Origin: Saturnia japonica
Taxonomy: Eukaryota; Arthropoda; Insecta; Lepidoptera; Saturniidae
Length of the DNA stretch: 64,000 nucleotides
Reading direction: 5' to 3'
Assembly: GCA_033032175.1 (NCBI GenBank)
Contig: CM065331.1
Location: 9,796,370 to 9,860,369 of the forward strand
The notes under the pieces were generated by a model that made no database searches, had not been told where the DNA came from, and saw only the letters and a list, made by a program, of their open reading frames with translations. Shown here one piece after another: positions 20,286-31,300 of this stretch; position 1 is the first letter of the stretch, and each line of letters begins with the position of its first letter. The position numbers and the translations under genes are program-made.

Positions 20286-20689
20286 GTAACAGACTGTTCC
20301 CGCGAATTTCTCTCTGTGGACTTCGAATTGAGTCTTTATGGGGATAAAAAGTATCCTATGTCTTATTTCAGGTTATAAGCTATCTGTGTGCCAAATTGCA
20401 TCCAAATCCGTTAAGCTCTTTTTACATGATTGAGTAACAAAATAAAGTAACTTGCATAAATAATAAATTAGGAAGAATTATTGTCTAATCTATTTATCTA
20501 TTTAATTCTTTAAGTGAGCAATTCTTGTAAATATATTCTCAACAAAAAATATAAATGTGGAAAAGGGGCCAAGTTCCGTTCCTCTTTGTCATCGTGAAAA
20601 GAGCTGAGATCTAAGGTGTGCCAAATTCCATAGCTGTTCATTTAATTATAGTTGTAGGAATGTTCATTCATCAAATCATTGTTGTTGTA

Positions 20690-20835
20690 AGGCTTTTTCT
20701 AATGGCCTGCCTGGCTAGCTCCCGTTCAGTTTGAAAATCTGCCACCAGACACCAACAGGTGTGTACAGCTGCACTTGAGAGCCAAGTCTTTCACTAGGCT
20801 TGGGACACAACATCACTTAAGATCTGGTGAATTGT
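20690..20835 (+). repeat. SINE body fragment (CTAATGGCCTGCCTGGCTAGCT)
   Basis: TTTCTAATGGCCTGCCTGGC, TAGCTCCCGTTCAGTTTGAA and CACCAACAGGTGTGTACAGC match the 3' body of the tRNA-derived SINE seen full-length on the minus strand at 53278-53565. Confidence 0.6.
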
Positions 20836-21523
20836 AGCCATAACGCTAAACATAATGATAAAATACTTTATACTTACTTTGTTTGCTATGGAATTAATAA
20901 CAAGGCAAGTCTTAATATAATTGACATTTAATTTTGACTTCAAAAAAGGATAAATTAGATTAAATATTTATTGACAACTAAAACTTGGAACTGAATTTGG
21001 ATGAATCATTGCCCTGTGTCTAGATGTAATTTGTTACTAATAAATTCTAAATAACATTTTAAATTCCAAGTTCACCTAGGTAGGTTTTTTTTAAAGATAC
21101 CGAGCATAAATCACTCGCCCAGATTAATTATCATAATTGCTCACTTAAATACATACATTCAACCGAATGCTCCAAATAACGATATCTAAGGAATGATTCT
21201 GTGGAGGAATTGTCTATGACATTTATTCATTACTTCAGCATCTCAACAAGACATGTGAGGTCAAAGAATAATGGACAATAACCCACCTAGACTCATGTTG
21301 ATAACAGGTTTATTGCTTGTTGATGATAAAATGACCCCAGCCATTGCAATGATGTCATGCTAGAGTTGCCTTGAGTGCAGCATGCAGGGTTATCACTAGG
21401 GTTAGTTACCCTTTGAAACTATTTTAGAAGTAAAACCTCTTTAGCCATGACAGTTTTTTTTTAGGCGGTAAACATTCAGTAAAATATGTACTTTGTAAAA
21501 AAAAATCCTATTTATTTTTATAC

Positions 21524-21680
21524 TAGCTGTGCCTGTGGCTGCACTTGCGTGGACTACAGAATGCCGTCGATCGGGCAAACGCGCGAATCGAGCTTGCCCC
21601 GCTCCCTATTATTTTAAAGGCAAAAATGTTTATTGTGATGTTTAGAAGATAGAGATTTTAGCCTTCGCTGATTTTTTTGT
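21524..21680 (+). repeat. Dispersed repeat, CTGTGCCCGTGGCTTC family, truncated
   Basis: It opens with ACTAGCTGTGCCTGTGGCTG and GTGGACTACAGAATGCCGTC, then stops after about 150 bases where another repeat begins. Confidence 0.7.
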
Positions 21681-21876
21681 TGGGCTTTATAAATAATATA
21701 AAAACTCCAGTTCAGTATTTAAAATCTTACGATTCAAATAATTGTTACGTAAAATATACGGTAGCACAGTACTACAAAAATAAATGTAGCAACATTATTT
21801 TCAAGTGTATAATATTCGTGATTGTCAATTTACTCCGTGGAATTAAAAAACGCAGTATAGTTTATGCGGGACGGTT
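21681..21876 (+). repeat. Dispersed repeat, CAAAAATAAATGTAGCAACA family
   Basis: TTCAGTATTTAAAAT, CTACAAAAATAAATGTAGCA and GATTGTCAATTTACTCCGTG recur at 34125-34270 and, reversed, at 37500-37640. Confidence 0.65.
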
Positions 21877-22039
21877 GTGAACCCTAACTATCACCTTTTT
21901 AGAATAATATGTCGACCTTAGTATTAAATGATACATGTCCTGCTCCTGGGCATTACACGTTTTGCCCATAAATGTCTGAAACTTAATCGATCAATCTATA
22001 TATTGATGTCAATTATCTATTAATCTATTCTATCATTAT

Positions 22040-22235
22040 GAAGCAATGATGACTTAGTGGTAGAATGTACGGTCACTGTCTTAATTGACGTGAGTTCGAA
22101 TCCATGCAATAAGTGAGCTTTCGGTAAAGGAACATGGTGGCAGAGTATTTTCTAAAGCCCGTCTGGCTAGCTACCACCCTTAAGTTGAATAAGTGTCGTC
22201 AAGCACCTAAGCTACACTGTGTGCCACAGGTCCGT
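22040..22235 (+). repeat. tRNA-derived SINE
   Basis: The head has an A-box-like TTAGTGGTAGAATG and a B-box GAGTTCGAATCC, as in a tRNA gene. After it come CTTTCGGTAAAGGAA, TATTTTCTAAAGCCCGTCTG and GCTAGCTACCACCC. Other copies lie at 41155, 53330 (-) and 56665. Confidence 0.75.
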
Positions 22236-22630
22236 TCCTCGGTGTGAAGCACCTATAAAAGATAAAAATGTCTTTACTGGCAACACCATGTCTAAATCTT
22301 TAAAATATAAAAAAAAACGTTTATAGGTACTGGTGACTCTCCATGTCTTGCAATGTTTTAGAATAATGAACACAAATTGATCTCTAAGTTTGTAAGTGTG
22401 GGGGATTCTGGAACTATAAAAGATAGAGGAATATGTTCTAAAGAACTGTGACATCGAGTTTAAAGATGAGAAAAACTGCATTCATGGATTTTCATAATAA
22501 ATTATACTCAAGTCGGGAATCGAACATAATCGTTTAAGCTTAATTTATTTATTATGATACCGATAGTATAGAGGTTGTGTAAGGATAAATATTGCTAGGA
22601 AAGGAATGCACGAGTTTTTATGCCATGATA

Positions 22631-23032
22631 AGGGTTGCCATTCGTCCCGATATATGAGGACTGTCATCGTTACTACGCCCTCTGTCCCGACAAAGTACTT
22701 GACCGCGCTATGGAAGGAGTAAAATGTTCTGGATATTTTTAGCTCCGATTGCTTTTATAAAAATTTAAGGAATTAGTTGGCTCTGAAGAGTGTAATGCTA
22801 ACAATTCTGTACTAGATAAGTGCTTTCACTTTTTAAGTTAAACTAGAAATCCGGATGAAATATGAAATACACCGATTTTATAAACATTTCAAATGCCGAA
22901 AGAATTATGTAAAAAAGTTACGACTTAAGCAAAATAAGATCAAGCTACGTTTAACATTGTATAATTTACAATATTTGTTAAAAAAAAACCCCTTTTTGTC
23001 TTGACGGGAGTATCGCCATTTATGGCAACCCT
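22631..23032. mobile_element. Short DNA element with AGGGTTGCCAT termini (402 bp)
   Basis: It starts AGGGTTGCCAT and ends with the exact complement ATGGCAACCCT. Between them there is no open frame, so it would be non-autonomous. I could not find a clear target duplication. AGGGTTGCCA-type ends are frequent in insect cut-and-paste elements. Confidence 0.5.
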
Positions 23033-23086
23033 AACCGTGATAAAATTGATTTATTTACACTACTATGAGTTTTTATTTTGTTACAG

Positions 23087-23318
23087 GTTTTAAAAAAGAA
23101 TGTGACAGGACGTCACTAGTGATTTAGAAGAAAATCGATACCTGTGATAGTGTTGTGACGTTGTTGAAGTGAATCGATTCGATGCCGTCGCGTGGCTGGT
23201 TTTAAACCCAGCGGCTTACAGTGTTAGTGAGATGACATTGACCTGGGACAGGACTCATAAGCCAGTTGAGAAGTGGTTATTGGAGGTTATCGAGAAGTCA
23301 GAGAGGATTTACTGAACG
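23087..23318 (+). other. Candidate 5' UTR exon (CLASP leader) with two uORFs
   Basis: It is bounded by a good acceptor (TATTTTGTTACAG, ending 23086) and a strong donor (GAACG|GTGAGT after 23318). Inside are two short upstream frames: 23182-23205 (7 codons plus stop) and 23232-23315 (27 codons plus stop). No long frame exists. The nearest gene downstream on this strand is CLASP, so a non-coding leader exon is the simplest reading. It could instead be an isolated chance pair of sites. Confidence 0.4.
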
Positions 23319-23759
23319 GTGAGTTCTAGCCACACGTAAGTGTGTCAGCCAAGTTCGGAACGGGCGACACTGCGCCGGCCAGTGTGTATTTTTACAAAAA
23401 ACATTTCGAGATACTTTCGACCCCTCTTAAAGTCAAAAGCTATTCGACCTACACACTTGAAATTTTGTAAGTTTCCCTTGCCTTCCCTTTGGAGGTTCCC
23501 TTGAACACTGAGAATCCCAAATTTTACGAATTAACCTAATATAGTTTTTGAGTTATTAAGGTTTGAAAAGTAACACTTTTACCACTCGCTGACTCACTCA
23601 TTAATACTTAAAACTTGCCAAGTTAGAAATCCCATATCAAAGAAAGTAAAAAATTGTTTTGTAAATTAATTGGTTAGATCTCAGGTCTTTTATCGGTGAC
23701 AAGGACTATCCGAAACGTCCCAACATTTCTACCGGACTTGGTACCTTTTAAACCGAATG

Positions 23760-24219
23760 TAAAAAAAAAAACAGAGGTTACTTTATGAAGCAATTTGGAT
23801 GATTCTTTTTGAAGTGAAAACTTCTTTTAGCTCGGTACGTATATTTTTAGATGAGATAAAATCTCTGGACTCGCGACACCGTTACGAGACGCAGCTATAG
23901 CCTGTGCATATATGCATGTACGTATAGCAGACCGCGAACGTGTCTTTCATAAAAGAATATTAAATGTATTTTAAAGTTTCTAATAATTAATAAAATACAA
24001 CTCATAAATGAAATGCAATTCATAACCCAATAACTAAGTTTTCACTTCTGTCGGCACTCCCGGAGTGCAACTCGTAATTTTTTTTTTTTTGGATAGGGGC
24101 TACCTCAAGTGTGGTCCCATTTTAATTTCATTGGCATTGGACCTTCAGCTTCGAAGATACACCAGGGAACTCTTCAATATTATTGAAGTTGCTTTTCTTT
24201 TTTGTTAAAAATTGTCAAG
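23760..24219 (+). repeat. Dispersed repeat, GGTCCCATTTTAATTTC family, broken copy
   Basis: An initial part (TTTATGAAGCAATTTGGATG, 23784) is separated from the main body at 24085-24219 (GTGGTCCCATTTTAATTTCA, ACCAGGGAACTCTTC). About 270 bases of unrelated sequence lie between. Confidence 0.6.
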
Positions 24220-24255
24220 ATCACAATGAAATGTTTTCGTTGGGATTTATCTTTT

Positions 24256-24440
24256 ACTAGCTCTGCCCTACGGTTTCACCCGTGTTAAATTTATTAGAGC
24301 AATTCTCCACCGCGGCCCTGACAACGCAGTAGTGTAACTTATTGTTCACACTTTCCGTATTCGCCGACAGTTTGCCGAGTTGCTTGATGTTCATGGTTAT
24401 TGCTTAGCTTCTTAGTGCTGAAGCTTGAAGTTATATATAG
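24256..24440 (+). repeat. Dispersed repeat, CTGTGCCCCACGGTTTCAC family
   Basis: ACTAGCTCTGCCCTACGGTT and TCACCCGTGTTAAATTTATT open it; GAAGCTTGAAGTTATATATA is near the end, in the same order as at 19563. Confidence 0.65.
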
Positions 24441-24524
24441 TCTAAATAAAATGCTTATATAATTTTTCAAGTCTGACTTTTAGTTCCAGAGTTTAGCGCT
24501 TTCAAGCTCTTTTACGCTTTATAA

Positions 24525-24824
24525 TATTAACTAGAGATCGCCCTAAGCTCGAAATTCGAACAACGACTTTTTGATCATAGACTATTTTCTGTTTGACATT
24601 TGCAGTATTCATGCACCTAAATCATGAGTATCTACATCTACATCACTTGCTGTCACTTTTCGTTGAATGACAATGTCAATATTTTGGGGGGTCTAAGTTC
24701 AATGGTTCAAGTTAACATATTAGTAGCAGATTATATAGATAAATTTTAGCTTTCTGCACTACTTCTCCATATAAACTTTAACCATGCCAAATCTCAGGCT
24801 TCACGTATTAATGTAATATTAATA
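24525..24824 (+). repeat. Dispersed repeat, ACTAGAGATCGCCCTAAGCTC family
   Basis: It has the same block order as 46575-46935 reversed: GATCGCC, AAGCTCGAAATTCGA, GACTATTTTCTGTTTG, TGACAATGTCAATATTTTG, CCATGCCAAATCTCAGGC and CACGTATTAATGTAAT. Confidence 0.7.
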
Positions 24825-25302
24825 ACTAGCTGTGCCCGTGGCTTCGCTCACGTGGACTACAGAATGCCCGCGCAAATTTTGCTCCCCCGCTCTCGGCTAT
24901 TTTAAGGATAAAAATGCTTATTGTGGATGTTCGTTAGAAGATAGATGTATACTCTCCCGGACTTTTTTGTAGGTATTTTTAATGCTTATGATTATGTACT
25001 ACATTAATTTGCTATATCTCTTATGGTTTACTCAGCATAAGCCATTTAAGCGCCCGAATTGATTCACCATGACCGTTTTTTCTTATTTGTGCAGAACCCT
25101 AATTCTTTTTCTAAAATAAAAGTAGCCTAAGTTACTCCCTATATCATCAGCTATCTATCAGTGAAAGTCCTGTCAAAATCGTTCCAACCGTTTCGAAGAT
25201 TACCCGTAACAAACAGACAGACAGACAAAAATTTTAAAAATGGGCCATTTTTTTATATGTACATTACAAACAGACACTTCAATTTTATTAATTGTATAGA
25301 TG
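24825..25302 (+). repeat. Dispersed repeat, CTGTGCCCGTGGCTTC family, near full length
   Basis: ACTAGCTGTGCCCGTGGCTT starts it and ATTACAAACAGACACTTCAA with TTAATTGTATAGATG ends it, as at 17571-18107. It abuts the preceding element. Confidence 0.75.
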
Positions 25303-25547
25303 GTATATATTTATAAATCAGATGAAGCTTTTGTTTGAAGATAGAAATAAATAAGAATCTTTCTTCTTTTTCCTACTTTTTTTTATAATTAAATGGGTAA
25401 ATATTTCGTTTAACAAAATGTCTTGTGATGATTTAAAGTAAATCGTAGAATAAATTATTTTTTACAATTCGACTCCATAATTAAAACTACGTGTCTTTTC
25501 ATCAGAGAACTGAGTTTTTTAATCTGTGCTGACATCTGACAGCTTCG

Positions 25548-25735
25548 CCTCGTAATTACGTATTTCGTTAGAGCAAAGCGATGGCAGATATCGGTAATTA
25601 ACAGTTTCGAAATAGCTAATTCGTATTATGTACCGGTCATAATGTACCAAAAATAATTAGCGTTATTGAAGCCGATATTTAGCGATTTTTGCTGTCACTA
25701 TTGCTCTTACTAAATACGTAATTAGTTGGGCCGTA
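25548..25735. mobile_element. Palindromic MITE, TTACGTATTTCG family, copy 1
   Basis: The left half has TAATTACGTATTTCGTTAGA and GCAAAGCGATGGCAGATATC. The reverse complement of the right end reads TAATTACGTATTTAGTAAGA, then GCAATAGTGACAGCAAAAAT. The element is therefore mostly two long imperfect inverted repeats with no frame. A second member is at 63230-63424. Confidence 0.7.
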
Positions 25736-25799
25736 CTCCAATACTTGTAGATCACCCGTTTCGTAGTGTTATTTTTAAATAGTATATTATCTTTCAAAT

Positions 25800-25935
25800 T
25801 GAAATCAAATAAATAAAATCTTTATTCAATTTGGGTCCCTGAGAAGGCACATATGAACGTCAAAACCCTACTCCCGGTTCGGAAAATATCCTTCGGGAGG
25901 AACCGGTAAGAAACTCGATCGGTTTTATCTCTTTT
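25800..25935 (-). repeat. LINE 3' end fragment, minus strand
   Basis: On the minus strand it reads ACCGGTTCCTCCCGAAGGAT, ATTTTCCGAACCGGGAGTAG and CCCAAATTGAATAAAGAT, then an A/T-rich tail. This is a typical short LINE 3' end in moth and butterfly sequence. Confidence 0.55.
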
Positions 25936-25974
25936 TTCCAACTACACAAAAATGTAAACAGTAATAATAATTTA

Positions 25975-26260
25975 GTGGTTGCACAAAGAGATATAAGATA
26001 CCATCACGCCTCTATCCCCGAAGTGTTAAGCAGAGGGAGAGAACACCTATAGTTCGCAGGGGATGTTTTAGATCCCATGTTATTACATTAATGGCCTATT
26101 GCCATTAATCGGACACAAAGCAAAACTCCGAGCTGCTACTGAGAACTTCATAGAAAACCCCAATAACACTGCTCGTTAGGAATCAAACCCAGAACCTCGA
26201 CGATAGCAGTCGTGCTTACGACTATAGATATAGCGCATTGCCGACTTTGAACCCTCCTTC
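25975..26260 (-). repeat. SINE-like element, minus strand
   Basis: On the minus strand there is a Pol III B-box-like GGTTTGATTCC (inside GAGGTTCTGGGTTTGATTCC), followed by about 200 bases without a frame. It differs from the family at 22040. Confidence 0.5.
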
Positions 26261-26261
26261 G

Positions 26262-26360
26262 AGAACCCTACTCACCGCAAGAACACAACACAAGGTTATT
26301 TGGCTGCGGAGTTGTTCCACCAGTCCGACTGCGCCAAGTTGGGAGAAATCCTTAAAGAAA
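26262..26360 (-). repeat. Dispersed repeat, CCACCCTACAGAAGATCGCAG family (-)
   Basis: Reversed, it shares GGTGGAACAACTCC, CAGCCAAATAACCTTGTGTT and GTGTTCTTGCGG with copies at 36915 (-), 39925 (-), 47035, 50712 and 53084. Confidence 0.65.
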
Positions 26361-26879
26361 TTTCTTTGTGCTCAATCTATCTGAAATATAAACACATACA
26401 CTGATAAAACATAACCATTCCTTTTGGCGTTGCCTTTAGTCGGGTAAAAAAGAAATCGCTTAGAGCAACCATATTAAGGTTAAACTATTTTCAGTTTAAG
26501 TTTTATCATCAATCTTCACTTACCATTACGAAGGTCAATTTACCCTAAATTAACGTTAAAGGTCGGGGTGATATCTCAAGGACATAATAAATAAGGTCAC
26601 CACTTTGTTTCAGTTTCGTGTAAGAATAACTTTCATGAATGTATGATCGAATAAATTTAATGTCGTTTAGCGGTCGTGAGTATTTACATCACGAGGAAAT
26701 TTTATGTAATACGTAAACTAAAAAATTTCAAGAGTTCAGTATCTTAACTTTGCCCTCCCAATACATCTTAGAAAAATTGTTGTTATAGATTATTTTAGAA
26801 ATTAATATAAAATAGTCCTTCCATTCCATCTTTTAGACTTAGTAAAACAAATAAAAGTTTTTTAGATTATTGTGTTAAA

Positions 26880-27200
26880 ATATCTGTTAGGTACGCGTCA
26901 CTTCCCCTCTGCGTGAGGGGGGGGGGGGGGTTGACGCTTCCCCAGTTTGGACGGGCGTTTTGTTGCGCCGGATGCCCGTCTCGTAGACGCCGTACGGATG
27001 CCAGTGGGACGCGATGTTAGTAGTGAGGGGTCCGGGGGGTGCAATAATGCACGACCGCTTGAGGTGCCAGGTCTTCAATGAAAGTCGAAATCTTCAATTA
27101 ATTGTTCGCAGGACGACCAAAGCTTTCTTCTTGTTGTTACTTGTACTCGTTGAATTGCGCCGTGCCTCATACGGCGCCTCTTCGAGCTTAAGTAGTTCGG
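26880..27200. other. GC-rich patch with a long G run
   Basis: Composition shifts sharply from AT-rich flanks to GC-rich text, with an uninterrupted G run near 26918-26930. I find no family signature. It is probably a fragment of a GC-rich mobile element. Confidence 0.4.
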
Positions 27201-27741
27201 AGAGTGACCGTAAAGAGATCTATTACACATTCACATATTATATACATCAAGTATATATTCCGTACATAAGCCAAAAACAATGCAATTTACGGGCGGCATC
27301 ACCGCTTTCTGTTCGTAAAGTTTCCATAATATTAAATATTCTTACTCTATTGACTTAGTCTATGCATTTATCTATTGTATATTAGTTCTATTTCCATATA
27401 TGTGACACACAATACATAAGCATTTATATACAACTTAATACATAACATGCAACTTATAATTTAGCGTAGTCGCTAACATTTCTCTATAATATTATCCATA
27501 TCGATCTATTTTATCATAACACATAAACACAATAATATCACATAATATCCTAACACAAGACACGAAAATAACTGTTCTGTCGCCAACAATATCTGTAATA
27601 AACTTCCTAAGCACGTTACCGGTTTGTCGGTTTGTTAAGTTCAAGAATCATGTTAAGCAAGTTTTATTGTCGAAAGGGTTTTTATAGGGTGGCTGATTAC
27701 GTGAATGATGGTGATTCCCTCTCTGTACATCTAGTGAAAAT

Positions 27742-27890
27742 GATAATCTATACTAATATAATAAAACGTAAAAAAAAATTGGTTGTTTGTTTAAACACGC
27801 TAATCTCTGGAAGTACAAGTCGGATTCGAAAAACTCTTTTTGTATATGATAGCCAGACTTTGCGCCATGGGGCACAGCTAGTAAACTATA
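27742..27890 (-). repeat. Dispersed repeat, CTGTGCCCCACGG family (-), short copy
   Basis: Reversed, it starts TACTAGCTGTGCCCCATGGC and contains GGCTATCATATACAAAAAGA and CCAGAGATTAGCGTGTTTAA. It ends in TTATTATATTAGTATAGAT. The same ends bound 59964-60628. Confidence 0.7.
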
Positions 27891-28205
27891 AAATGGTACA
27901 TTACGGCGAACAACTGCCAAAAAAATTTTTAAAAAAAACGCATAATAACCACGACAGATGCAAATTTGTCTCCCTTATTCTGGAGTCGCATATGAAGGGT
28001 TCAATGTTGTTTGGAAAAAACTTAATAAGTATAATATCTCATTCGGGTTTACGATTAGGGCTGATTGGTGACATCACTATTTAAAAACACAATAGATAAA
28101 CACATGAAAAGTCCGTGGGAATAAAAAACGCACTATAATTTGTGTACCATTATTATTCGAGACAAAAAAAATTAGATAAATTTAACTGTTCTTTTTGGAT
28201 ACCAG

Positions 28206-28397
28206 ATGGCGCACTGTCCGCAACCGGCCTCGCTGGAGGCCGCGTTGCCTCTACTCAGCCGGCCGGACCTCCGTCTGCGCCAGCTGCTCGGCGAGCAGCT
28301 CGTCGCGCTTGTTCGACGCGAGCCGGAGATCACGCAGGACCTCGCCGCGCAACTGATTGACGTGCTCATTACTTGGCTGAACGGGGGAAATTTTAAG
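28206..28397 (+). CDS. CLASP: CLASP coding exon 1 (TOG1 start)
   Basis: It begins with the start codon, [17 protein letters not shown], and ends WLNGGNFK before AAG|GTGAGG. It is 64 codons, phase 0. It matches the first two helices of CLASP TOG1, including the conserved WL near its end. The ATG directly follows ATACCAG, an acceptor-like site. Confidence 0.85.
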
Positions 28398-31300
28398 GTG
28401 AGGCTTATTGAATAATGAATGTTTCAAGGCAATTTCTAACAAAAAAGAAAATAAACTTCAATTATTATAACAAGTTCCCTGGGCTATCTTCGAAGTTGAA
28501 GGTCCAAAGCCAATGAAAATAAAGTGGGACCACCCAACGAAAAATAATCATCTCCAAATCGGTTCATAAAAAAAGAATTTATGGCTGAATGTGTTTAAAA
28601 AAAATACATTCGAATTGATAACCTCTTTTTTAACCGTCTTCAACAAAAAACGGGAACTCTACTCAATTCGAATGTAGATTTTTTTTAATGGGTGTTATGC
28701 ATTACAATACAATTATTATCATTTTTAGTGAGATGTACAGAGAGGGTATCACTTTCAGGCATCACCGTCATTCGCATGATAATACATACCTATCATCCTT
28801 TCGACAATTTGTCTTAAATAACGCTTGTTGTGGCAGAAGAAGCAGGAAAGTAAAATGAACACAGTAGAAATGAGAGCGCTAAGAAATATGGTAGAAGTGA
28901 AATTGAGGGACAGGATAATAAATAGTGTGATAAGAGGGTTTCGTGGTGTGAAAGAAGATATAGTCACACGGATTGAGAAAGTAAAGCTTAGATGGTTTGG
29001 GCATGTTGAGAGAATAAATGAAAGAAGAATAACTAAACAAATTTATAATGTGAGTGTGAATGGGAACGTTCGAAGAGGAAGTCCTAGTGAACATTTCACA
29101 AACAAATCTGGGACGTTCTGAAGAAGGAGCACTCTAAACTGACGAATATGCATCAAAATACTGATGAACGTTGAAAAGCGGATGATGTATGCCCAAATTC
29201 CCGGATCGTAGCAAGTGGAAGGACGTGGTCTCTGCCTAACACGTTGGGAAAAAGGCGTGATTTATGTATTTGTCTTAAGCTTAAAAGATGGAATGACAAA
29301 CAAGACAAAGAAACGGTTTCTTGGGCTTTATAATATCAATATTATCAATTTATATAATTAGGTTAGAGAGAATTGTCGTGGTTTTAATAAAATTTCATGA
29401 CAGTTAATTAGTAATGTAATGTGTCATGCATAGGTATACAGAATGATCACTTTGTGCGTCATCAGACCAGACCACATTACTAATTGCTATTGTTGAACTA
29501 AGTGATGAGGCGCTTACACAACAAGTTCGGATAACCTGATTTCGAACCACAAAATGAACCCGATCTTTCGCCGCGGCGGTATGACGTTTTCTAGTTAAAA
29601 ACCCGTGGGATCATTGGAATGACTGTCCACTGAAGCAGAGTTGTCCAAGTATCGACCAATAGAATTGCATCTCGTAGATTTTAATGCATTTCGATTTTGG
29701 GTCGTCCTTTAATTACGTGAGGCATTTACAGGAGGGGGGTGGGAGTCGAGCCGAATCTAATCCTATCTCACGCTCGGGAAGACCTCGGTAAATATCATTT
29801 TTTTTTTCTTCATAAAAACTATAAAATTGAGAAAAAAATGGGTTTAATTAAAACTACATTTCTCCACTAAAATATGGGTAAAACCTATAAAACAATATTT
29901 ATTGCGGTAAGATGCGAACTCCATAAAGTAGATACAGTAGCCCTTCGATTGTATTTCCGCCACCAGCCAGCCGGAGCAGATGATTCTACTGAAAATCTCT
30001 GTGGACTGAATTTGAATGAATATTCTTTTACGAATTTTAGTGGTTCGATTTTCTCACTGTTACTCAGACTACGTTCAGTGTTAAATAAAAATACCTAAAT
30101 AGGCAAATTATGTTTTATTTTATTTTTATATATCCACTGTAATTTAAGCACATGTTTTTACGTGTTTACACTAAAAATGGTCGAATTCTAATAAGCCGAA
30201 AAATCAACAAAATCACCTCACGTAATTAATGGACGCCTCCTTAGTCGAGATTTGGGTAGCACTGCTTCAGTGGACAGCTGCGGAGAAGCTTGCAGCATGC
30301 ATGACAGCCGTGACCGTCCATAGATCGCCGATTTCTAGGTGGTCGCCTTTGTTTTTAGATTTCACTGTATTTACTATCCGGCACGATGCCGTCATTCTGC
30401 TGTGCTACTAATAAGGACATTATTAAAAATAAATATGTATATTTCTATCGTCGACATAATATAATATATTGATAAGCTAATCTTTTATGTGAAATTTTTT
30501 CCGGTTTTTGTTATGCGGTTTTTGCCATTGTGGTATATTGAAAATATGATTTAACCAATCTTCTGGTCACAATATACTTCATCCTTTATAGGAAAACTTT
30601 CTTTTTTAGCCGTCTTCAAAAATTTACAGTGGTTACTTAATTCGATTGCGTTTTTTTTTTTAAATAGATATCCAATCATAACTTAATTGTTTATGAAGCG
30701 ATTTGGATGATTCTTTTTTTTTTGTTTGATAGAGAATAATACCTCAAGGATGTTCCCATCATTTTAATTTCATTGGTATTGGACTTTGGAATTGGAAGAT
30801 ACAACCATGAAACTCCTCAGAATAATTGAAATTTCTTTTTTATTAAAAATTATCCTGTATTTTATAGCAACTGTGTTTCTCCACAATTCTGCCAAACGTC
30901 ACGTGAAAATAATATTTTTATAATTGTTCTTGTAATCTTCGAGCATCGCAAAAACGGTGCAAAGCAGTTTTTGTGGTAACTTCTTGCTTTTTCTTGAATA
31001 GGCGCCGCAAAAAACCATTTTGCCATTGTCAATGTGTTTAAAGCCTTCGTAATATTTTCTAATATACAAAATGGGTCCGACAAGATAGTGGTTTCTTTGT
31101 TAGAACTATATTGAGACTTTTTTGGCAACTCAAATTACATGTTTTCAGTTTATATTTATAATCCAATTTACGCATGCACAATAACCAAATTGAATCACGC
31201 ACAATGCGACCAATATTAGATAATATAGGATCAAAGTAAATAAATATATGTTAAATAAATTAAAATAAAAACAACAACATATTCAGCTCAAAATCCCGCC

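Noticed and set aside
22040..22120. A functional tRNA gene
   Set aside because: A- and B-box-like motifs are present, but the segment continues into a repeated SINE body and the acceptor stem does not close.
26887..27358. Open frames in the GC-rich patch as host genes
   Set aside because: They are short, Pro/Arg-rich, created by the G run and high GC, and lack any family signature.
15106..28205. Additional host genes between the errantivirus and CLASP
   Set aside because: All longer frames there are LINE or repeat text, or lack codon structure. Only the non-coding exon candidate at 23087-23318 has paired splice sites.
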